From G963674665 sp964609625 (GTDB lineage: Bacteria; Desulfobacterota; Desulfovibrionia; Desulfovibrionales; Desulfovibrionaceae): DNA of 19,548 bases. The notes under the pieces were generated by a model, which worked only from the letters and a program-made list of their open reading frames with translations, made no database searches and was not told where the DNA came from. Numbering within the stretch: position 1 is the stretch's first letter; every line of letters begins with the position of its first letter. The position numbers and the translations under genes were made by a program. Shown one piece after another: positions 14,513-19,548 of this stretch. The stretch spans positions 1 through 19,548 of the forward strand of contig CAZSRS010000059.1 of assembly GCA_964609625.1 (NCBI GenBank). The letters are read 5' to 3'.

Positions 14513-15004
14513 ATGGAACTGTATCGCCAGAATCGTGCCCTGCCCGACTGTTTGCCCGGCCACGTGCTCGACCTGTGCCGGCTGCGGCCGCGTTCACCCC
14601 ATGGTCCTGATCCGGCGCACCCCGAGGATGCACCGGGCGTGGACCCCGCGCGCCTGGAACCCGGGGCGGGGCGCGTGTTGCGCTGCGTGCAATGCCGCCA
14701 CGTCGTCACCAGCAAGGATGCACGCACCGAGAAGGGCGGCAGCCACCACAACGTGTTCTGCAATCCGCACGGCATTGTCTTCGAGCTGGGGTGTTTTGCC
14801 GTAGCCCCTGGCTGCGTATTGGTGGGGGGCGCCAGCACCGAGTTTTCTTGGTTTCCGGGCCATGCCTGGCGCGTGGCCGTCTGCGGCCGCTGTCATCTGC
14901 ACCTGGGCTGGCGCTTCCAGAACCTGGAAGGCACGGGCGCGTTCTTCGGACTCATCCTGCCCCACCTGGTGGAAGAGGACGATGCCCAGGGACCGGATGT
15001 CTGA
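14513..15004 (+). CDS. CULT-domain (cereblon thalidomide-binding-type) protein
   Basis: The product is 163 aa from the ATG at 14513; a start at 14462 (180 aa) is possible but lies on the -10 box of the divergent promoter. Neither start has a clear ribosome site. Residues about 55-152 match the CULT domain of eukaryotic cereblon and its bacterial relatives. Zinc ligands are C58-V-Q-C61 and C124-G-R-C127. NPHGIVFE (94-101) and STEFSWFPGHAW are followed by LGWRF. The three cage tryptophans are W113, W119 and W133, with the 6 and 14 residue spacing of human W380, W386 and W400, and F135 matches F402. Human H378 is F111 here. Unlike cereblon there is no Lon-like part, so it is a stand-alone ligand-binding domain with an unknown natural ligand. 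Confidence 0.87.
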   Translation: MELYRQNRALPDCLPGHVLDLCRLRPRSPHGPDPAHPEDAPGVDPARLEPGAGRVLRCVQCRHVVTSKDARTEKGGSHHNVFCNPHGIVFELGCFAVAPGCVLVGGASTEFSWFPGHAWRVAVCGRCHLHLGWRFQNLEGTGAFFGLILPHLVEEDDAQGPDV

Positions 15005-15006
15005 GC

Positions 15007-15024
15007 CGTGAGTAGCGACTCACG
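15007..15024 (+). terminator. Hairpin immediately after the CULT gene
   Basis: CGTGAGT (15007-15013) pairs perfectly with ACTCACG (15018-15024) around an AGCG loop, two bases after the stop codon. Few T residues follow, so it may stop or protect the transcript only weakly. Confidence 0.42.
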
Positions 15025-15130
15025 CCTTCGAATACACCAGCCGGCGTACCTGCCTTCCGCGCAGATTTTTGCTGACAAGCGCCGAACACTCCAATAATCC
15101 GGAATCATTGTGTACATCTTGAACATATTT

Positions 15131-15235
15131 GTTGCCAACAAGGGTGTTGGCTCTTGACAATGACCTGTTTCCAGCGTAGCCAGCAAATATGTTGGCAACA
15201 AAATCGTTGGCAAGGAACCTGTTGGAGGGAACATG
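15131..15235 (+). repeat. 15-bp phased direct repeats before the ATPase pair
   Basis: The word GTTGGC, or a close variant, starts at 15131 (GTTGCC), 15146, 15191, 15206 and 15221 (GTTGGA), always in steps that are multiples of 15. Degenerate copies fill 15161 and 15176. The last unit contains the GGAGGG ribosome site and the ATG of the gene at 15233. In addition TTTGTTGCCAACA (15128-15140) and TGTTGGCAACAAA (15190-15202) are exact inverted copies of 13 bp. Read in the ATPase frame the units give V-G/A-N-K-like pentapeptides, but a TGA at 15161 closes that frame and no ATG or GTG precedes 15233. Confidence 0.7.
15154..15182 (+). promoter_or_regulatory. Possible promoter of the ATPase pair
   Basis: A perfect TTGACA (15154-15159) is followed after 17 bases by TAGCCA (15177-15182), a poor -10. 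It lies within the phased-repeat region upstream of the ATPase gene, so repeat-binding factors could influence it. Confidence 0.33.
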
Positions 15236-16453
15236 AATACTCTCGTGGGTCAGGTGGGAAATCCTGTCACTGGAGACCAGTTCTGGGGGCGTGAGAAGGA
15301 ACTTGCGTTGCTTTTGGAACGCATCGGAGAAGGCGCGCATGTCTCCATCATCGCCCAGCGCCGTATCGGCAAGACCAGCCTCATGCTCGAAGCAGGCAAG
15401 CGTCTTTCGCCCGAAAACTACATCGTCCTGAACATCGATGTACAGGACGCGCGCTCCCCTGCCGACATGGTGGTCAAGCTGACAGCGGCCACCAAGCCAT
15501 ACGCGGGTGTGTGGGCAAAGACCAAGTCAGCGTTCTCCAACATCCTGAATGCGGTGAAAGAGAACATCGATTCCATCTCCGTGAACGAACTGGAGATTCA
15601 GCTCCGCGCGGGCTTGTCCGGCGATGCCTGGAAACACAAGGGCGCAGAGGTGTTGGCAACCCTGGCCGCACAGGAAATGCCGGTCGTGTTGTTCATCGAT
15701 GAGCTGCCCATCCTGATCGACCGCATGCTTGAGGTCGATGGCGGAAAGGCAACGGCACACGAGCTGCTCACTTGGCTGCGGGCAAGGGCGCAGGAACATC
15801 GGGGCCGGCTGTGCATGGTATTCGCCGGGTCAATTGGGCTTGAGCCGGTGCTGCACAAGGCTGGGCTTTCAGCGAATCTCAACCATCTCACCCCCTTTGT
15901 CCTGGAGCCCTGGACAGATACCGAAGCCTTGGGCTGCCTGTACGCCCTCGCCGCTCATCGCAATATTCAACTGCCTGACGCTACGGTACAGCGCATGCTG
16001 GAATTACTCGGCTGCAACATCCCGCACCATGTACAGCTTTTTTTTGCATGCATCTGGGAGCATTGCAGATACACGGACGCGAAGATCTGCCTGCCCGAGA
16101 CGGCTGAGTTAGTATTTCAGCACAGGATGCTCAGCACACAAGGCCATGCGTACCTAGTGCACATGGAGGAGCGGCTGCGCAAAGTCCTTGCAAAGGATGA
16201 GTTGTTTCTGGCCACGGACATTCTGACACAGACCGCAGTGCAAGGCTTTATCGACCAGCCCAGGATGTACGCCCTGTGTGACAAACATGCTGTTCCAAAA
16301 ATGGAGCGCATGAGGGCTTTGTACCATCTGTTTCAGATACTCGAGCATGACGGATACCTCAGACAAAATTCCGCCGGTGAGTACGTGTACGTGTCCAACC
16401 TGCTGCGCGAGTGGTGGCGGGCCAGATTCGATGCCTTTTTCGAGACGGTATAG
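15233..16453 (+). CDS. AAA/STAND-like P-loop ATPase with C-terminal wHTH-like region
   Basis: The product is 406 aa. GGAGGG six bases before the ATG fixes the start. The N-terminus has the NPVTGDQFWGREKEL lead-in common to archaeal-type and STAND ATPases. The P-loop is A41-Q-R-R-I-G-K47-T48, Walker B is VVLFIDE (D156, E157), and FAGSIGLE (198-205) is a likely sensor-1 segment. The C-terminus (about 355-400, RALYHLFQILEHDGYL then a short hairpin) resembles a winged helix. No nuclease, TIR, protease or membrane segment is seen. The base composition looks less GC-rich than the flanking genes. The downstream ATPase starts 9 bases later, so they form one unit. Regulatory ATPase or defence roles are both possible. 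Confidence 0.82.
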   Translation: MNTLVGQVGNPVTGDQFWGREKELALLLERIGEGAHVSIIAQRRIGKTSLMLEAGKRLSPENYIVLNIDVQDARSPADMVVKLTAATKPYAGVWAKTKSAFSNILNAVKENIDSISVNELEIQLRAGLSGDAWKHKGAEVLATLAAQEMPVVLFIDELPILIDRMLEVDGGKATAHELLTWLRARAQEHRGRLCMVFAGSIGLEPVLHKAGLSANLNHLTPFVLEPWTDTEALGCLYALAAHRNIQLPDATVQRMLELLGCNIPHHVQLFFACIWEHCRYTDAKICLPETAELVFQHRMLSTQGHAYLVHMEERLRKVLAKDELFLATDILTQTAVQGFIDQPRMYALCDKHAVPKMERMRALYHLFQILEHDGYLRQNSAGEYVYVSNLLREWWRARFDAFFETV

Positions 16454-16462
16454 GGGGGCGCC

Positions 16463-18961
16463 ATGGCCGAAACAATATTCAAGTACAATCCATCATTTTT
16501 GAGCGACCAGGAACTGCTGGAGAGTTTTGTCGTGCGCCACGGTGTCCTGGATCTGATCCTGGAGGTGCTCCGGGACAACGTGTCAGGAAACAACCAGCAT
16601 CTACTGGTCATCGGCCCCCGTGGCAGCGGCAAGACCATGCTGCTCAGGCGGGTGGCCGTGGCGGTCAAGCAGGCTCCGGAGTTGGACGCCCGCTGGTTTC
16701 TCCTGCCCTTTGGCGAGGAGAGCTATGAGGTGACCTCGGCGGGCGAGTTCTGGCTGGAGGCCGTTCTCCATCTCGGGGTGCAGACCGGCGATCCCCAATG
16801 GGCCAGGGCCTACGACGAACTGCTCCTGGAGCAGGACGAACAGCGACTGACCCAGCGCTGCCTGGCCCGACTGCTGGATTTTGCCGATCAATGCGGCAAA
16901 CGGCTGCTGCTGGTGGTGGAAAACCTGAACACCATCCTCGGGGAGCAGCTTGGCGATGACGACGCCTGGTCCCTGCGCGGTACCCTGATGCACGAGCCCC
17001 GCCTGATGCTCCTGGGCTCGGCCACCAGCCGCTTCGATGCAGTGTGTAAGCCGGACAAGGCCATGTTCGAACTCTTTCGCGTGCTGGAACTGCCGCGCCT
17101 TTCGGTTCCGGAGTGCCGACAGGTTTGGAACCGCGTGGCGGGGCGCGAAATCACGGATGATCAGGCCAGGGCCGTCCAGATTCTCACAGGCGGCAATCCC
17201 AGGCTCCTGACCATCCTGGCCCTGTTCGGGGCCAACCGCTCGTTCCGCTCCCTGCTGGAAGACCTGACCCTGTTGGTGGACGAGCACACGGATTATTTCA
17301 AGTCCAATTTCGAGAACCTCCCTCCGGCGGAGCGCAAGGTCTTTGCCTGCCTGGCCTCGCTCTGGGAGGCCAGCCTGGCTGGCGATGTGGCCCGTGCCGC
17401 GCGCATGGGCACGAGCACGGTCAGCGCCCTGCTGAAACGCCTGGAGGGCCGTGGCGCGGTGCAGGCGGTGACGCAAAAGGGACGGAAAAAGCGCTATCAG
17501 TTGGCCGAGAGGCTCTACAACGTCTACTACCTCATGCGCAGGGGGCAGGACGGGGGGCGCGTGCGAGCCGTGGTGCGGTTCATGGTCCAGTTCTACGGCC
17601 AGGAGCGGTTGCACGAGGCCCTGGTCGATATCGCCAGGGAGGCCTGCGGCCTGGAATATGGTCGCCGACAAGAGCATTACCAAGCCATACAGGTGCTTTG
17701 CGCCTTGCCCGAAGTACGTACCAGGCTGGAACGATTATGGGGAGCGCTGCCGCAAGAGTTTCTCCAGCTCCCGGACATGCCCGATGACTTGAAACATATC
17801 TTTGCTTCGGGTGGTGCGCACCCGTCGTCAGAGCTTGCAACGTTGAGAAAAGCAGCGCTTGCTGCGGGGAAAGAGGAGCGCTGGGAAGAAGCGGAGACTC
17901 TCTTTCGCAGGATTGTTGCTCGTGAGCCGGAATATGCCTGGGCCTGGGTTTTTCTCGGGGTGGTTCTGGTCCATATGATCGACCAGTCCGAGGAAGGTGC
18001 GACCTGCCTGCGCAAGGCGATTGCACTTGACCCGGAAGATGCCTTGGCTTGGGGTGTTCTCGGGGTGGTTCTGGCCGATAAGCTTGACCAACCAGAGGAA
18101 GGGGCGGCCTGCCTGCGCAAGGCTGTGGAGCTTGATCCTAAAATAGCCTGGGCTTGGGCTAGCTTAGGGGAGGTTCTGGCCTATGGACTCGACGAGCCCG
18201 AGGAAGGTGCGGCCTGTTTGCGCAAGGCGGTGGAGCTTAATCCAAAATATGCCGAGGCTTGGGCCTTGCTAGGGTACGTGCTCATCCTCGATCTCGACGA
18301 GCGCGCAGAAGGACTGGAGTGCCTGGGCAAGGCCGTGGCTCTTGATCCATCCAGTGTGTTCAGTTTGTACCTGTTCGAGAAGATTCGGTCCGGCAAAGTC
18401 TCGGTTTATATCCTGGAATCCATCCTGGAGAACACCGGGAGGCCGGACAATTTGCTGAACAGCATGGCATGCGCATTGATGGACGCCGAAGACTATGAAC
18501 ATCTGGAAGATATCGGGAAATGGGCAAGAGAAGCAGTGGAGAGGAGCGATGGTGCCGCAGATGCCCACGGCACCCTTGCCAGGGCCCTGGCCCTACGCGG
18601 CACGATTCCGGAAGCCCTTGAGCATGTCGCGGTCCTTCTGCGGCATTCGGAGATTGTCGGCAAGGATATCCAGGTGCCCACGGACATCCTCGCCACGGCC
18701 GCGGCTCTCGGCCATGGGCAGAAGGCCCTGGACCTGCTGCTCGCCTCGCCCAGCCTTGGGGTGCTGGAGCCCCTGGCCGCGGGACTCAAGCTGTACCTCG
18801 GCCTTGAGCTGCATGCGCCCCATGAAGTTAAGGAGATCGGCGAGGATATCGTCAAGCGCATCGAATATTGGAAGGAGTGGCATGCCAGCTTTCGCTCCAG
18901 GAAGGCAGTTACGGGGAGCGAGAGCGCGGGCCAAACCCGCATCAAAACTCTACACGAATGA
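16463..18961 (+). CDS. ATPase-wHTH-TPR fusion protein
   Basis: The product is 832 aa, with a GGGGGG ribosome site overlapping the spacer after the first ATPase. Domain 1 (about 35-275) is a P-loop ATPase: GPRGSGKT (51-58, K57), a Walker B-like KRLLLVVEN (E153) and GSATSRF (185-191). Domain 2 (about 287-350) is a winged helix of MarR-like shape (AERKVFACLA, then STVSALLKRLEGRGAV and a basic wing). Domain 3 (459-633) is five tandem 35-residue TPR units, followed by further helical, TPR-like sequence to the end. This nucleotide switch plus helical repeat sensor layout is typical of STAND-type signalling proteins. No catalytic effector is evident, so an effector would have to be the wHTH or a partner such as the upstream ATPase. 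Confidence 0.85.
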   Translation: MAETIFKYNPSFLSDQELLESFVVRHGVLDLILEVLRDNVSGNNQHLLVIGPRGSGKTMLLRRVAVAVKQAPELDARWFLLPFGEESYEVTSAGEFWLEAVLHLGVQTGDPQWARAYDELLLEQDEQRLTQRCLARLLDFADQCGKRLLLVVENLNTILGEQLGDDDAWSLRGTLMHEPRLMLLGSATSRFDAVCKPDKAMFELFRVLELPRLSVPECRQVWNRVAGREITDDQARAVQILTGGNPRLLTILALFGANRSFRSLLEDLTLLVDEHTDYFKSNFENLPPAERKVFACLASLWEASLAGDVARAARMGTSTVSALLKRLEGRGAVQAVTQKGRKKRYQLAERLYNVYYLMRRGQDGGRVRAVVRFMVQFYGQERLHEALVDIAREACGLEYGRRQEHYQAIQVLCALPEVRTRLERLWGALPQEFLQLPDMPDDLKHIFASGGAHPSSELATLRKAALAAGKEERWEEAETLFRRIVAREPEYAWAWVFLGVVLVHMIDQSEEGATCLRKAIALDPEDALAWGVLGVVLADKLDQPEEGAACLRKAVELDPKIAWAWASLGEVLAYGLDEPEEGAACLRKAVELNPKYAEAWALLGYVLILDLDERAEGLECLGKAVALDPSSVFSLYLFEKIRSGKVSVYILESILENTGRPDNLLNSMACALMDAEDYEHLEDIGKWAREAVERSDGAADAHGTLARALALRGTIPEALEHVAVLLRHSEIVGKDIQVPTDILATAAALGHGQKALDLLLASPSLGVLEPLAAGLKLYLGLELHAPHEVKEIGEDIVKRIEYWKEWHASFRSRKAVTGSESAGQTRIKTLHE
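17837..18361 (+). repeat. Tandem 105-bp repeats encoding five TPR units
   Basis: Five in-frame units of exactly 105 bp start at 17837, 17942, 18047, 18152 and 18257. The central three are most alike at DNA level (shared words such as GAGGAAGG-GCGGCCTG and TGCGCAAGG). The protein consensus is AW-x-x-LG-x-VL, then D-x-PEEGAACLRKAVELDPK. The 35-residue length is one more than canonical TPR. The similarity points to recent duplication. Confidence 0.85.
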
Positions 18962-19051
18962 CATGCGACGTCACGCCGCGGTAATGCGCCCGACTCGCGG
19001 TTGGTGCAGGAGGAGACACACCCTGCAACCCAACAACGAGGAGGATGCGAT

Positions 19052-19548
19052 ATGTTTGCGGATGGACTTGGCCGTCGCGAGTTTCTCAAGGCAGGCGCGC
19101 TGCTTGGCGCTGGACTGCTGACCGTCGGTGCCCTGCCCGCGCCCGGAAGGGCGACAGTCAGTTTCAACCCCGTGCGTTACAACGACATTCTGGACATGAG
19201 CCCCATGGACATAGTCGAGGCCTCGGGCCTGGTGATGCACTCCTGGCGTTACCTCCAGGATGCGGCGTCAAGCATCAAGAACCCCGTCATCAACGCGGGC
19301 GTTCGGACCATCCTGGACAACCCCGCCCCCACCATCATGAACAACCTCGGCGAAAAGGAGAAAAAGGAAGTACACGAGGAACTTGTCGCCAAGGGCCTGA
19401 TCAAGGACGTTGCCCTCGAGAATTTCCTCCCCCCCAGCGCGGACCACGCCAACAGCCCACAGCCCTTCCTCTCCGCCCCCGGCAGCGGATATGGCAGCCA
19501 CCACTCCTATCCAGGGGGCCTTGTCACCCACACGGCCCTGAACGTGCA
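19052..19548 (+). CDS. Tat-exported HD-domain protein, 3' end missing
   Basis: At least 165 codons are present and the frame runs off the window. GAGGAGG seven bases before the ATG supports the start. The N-terminus is a twin-arginine signal (G-R8-R9-E-F-L-K, then a hydrophobic run and A-P-G-R-A), so the protein is exported folded, as expected for a metalloprotein. SHHSYPGGLVTHTALNV (149-165) is the opening signature of HD-superfamily metal-dependent phosphohydrolases, with H150, H151 and H160 as likely ligands; the HD pair itself lies beyond the window. The gene is about 90 bases after the ATPase-TPR gene and has its own ribosome site; whether they share a transcript is unclear. The substrate is unknown. 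Confidence 0.78.
   Translation, partial: MFADGLGRREFLKAGALLGAGLLTVGALPAPGRATVSFNPVRYNDILDMSPMDIVEASGLVMHSWRYLQDAASSIKNPVINAGVRTILDNPAPTIMNNLGEKEKKEVHEELVAKGLIKDVALENFLPPSADHANSPQPFLSAPGSGYGSHHSYPGGLVTHTALNV

Noticed and set aside
15020..15340. 106-codon minus-strand frame with pentapeptide-like periodicity (ANDFV, ANIFA, ANTLV)
   Set aside because: The periodicity is a consequence of the 15-bp DNA repeats. It does not follow the canonical A-(D/N)-L-x-x register, lacks a ribosome site and overlaps the ATPase start.
1..19548. CRISPR array, tRNA or rRNA genes, insertion sequence, phage attachment site
   Set aside because: No regularly spaced direct repeats with unique spacers, no cloverleaf-like or rRNA sequence, no transposase or integrase motif and no terminal inverted repeats with target duplications were seen by eye.

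Overview
The window is GC-rich bacterial DNA, densely coding on both strands. It looks like a motile Gram-negative delta-proteobacterium, most likely of the Desulfovibrio type. That placement is an inference from flgM behind a sigma-28 promoter, small Cys-containing proteins, a Tat-exported protein and the overall gene style; there is no rRNA or other marker to fix the taxon. About 20 genes can be supported. No tRNA, rRNA, IS element or CRISPR array is visible.

Layout, left to right. (1) 1-790: a small exported Cys-rich protein on the minus strand, with a sigma-54-like site and a hairpin beyond its 3' end. (2) 789-3394: azlC-azlD (branched-chain amino acid exporter) on the minus strand, divergent from a MocR/GntR-aminotransferase regulator. 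The two share an intergenic region with a perfect 9+9 bp inverted repeat that looks like their operator. (3) 3413-4010: a minus-strand pair, a 66-aa Cys protein and a PilZ-like (cyclic di-GMP) protein. (4) 4215-6410: rhomboid protease, small zinc-ribbon protein and a radical-SAM/SPASM-like protein that lacks the N-terminal Cys triad. (5) 6444-7513: cupin and a two-TM PAS-like sensor protein on the minus strand. (6) 7514-8290: an intergenic stretch with competing hairpins, then flgM with a near-consensus FliA promoter and a strong terminator. (7) 8537-11209: full-length comEC. (8) 11164-14392: a minus-strand operon of a small membrane protein, thiL and a large exported protein, tail-to-tail and overlapping with comEC. 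(9) 14513-15004: a CULT-domain (cereblon thalidomide-binding-type) protein. (10) 15005-18961: a region with 15-bp phased repeats leading into a two-gene ATPase unit, an AAA/STAND-like ATPase followed 9 bp later by an ATPase-wHTH-TPR protein. (11) 19052-end: start of a Tat-exported HD-domain protein, cut by the window edge.

The parts that stand out are the CULT protein with its tryptophan cage and zinc cysteines intact, the two-gene ATPase/TPR unit with its unusual repeat-bearing leader (a candidate signalling or defence module, function unproven), and the SPASM-like protein that appears to have lost its radical-SAM cluster. The azlCD/MocR operator and the sigma-28 flgM unit are clear regulatory readings. 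Function calls come from motifs recognised by eye, with no database search.
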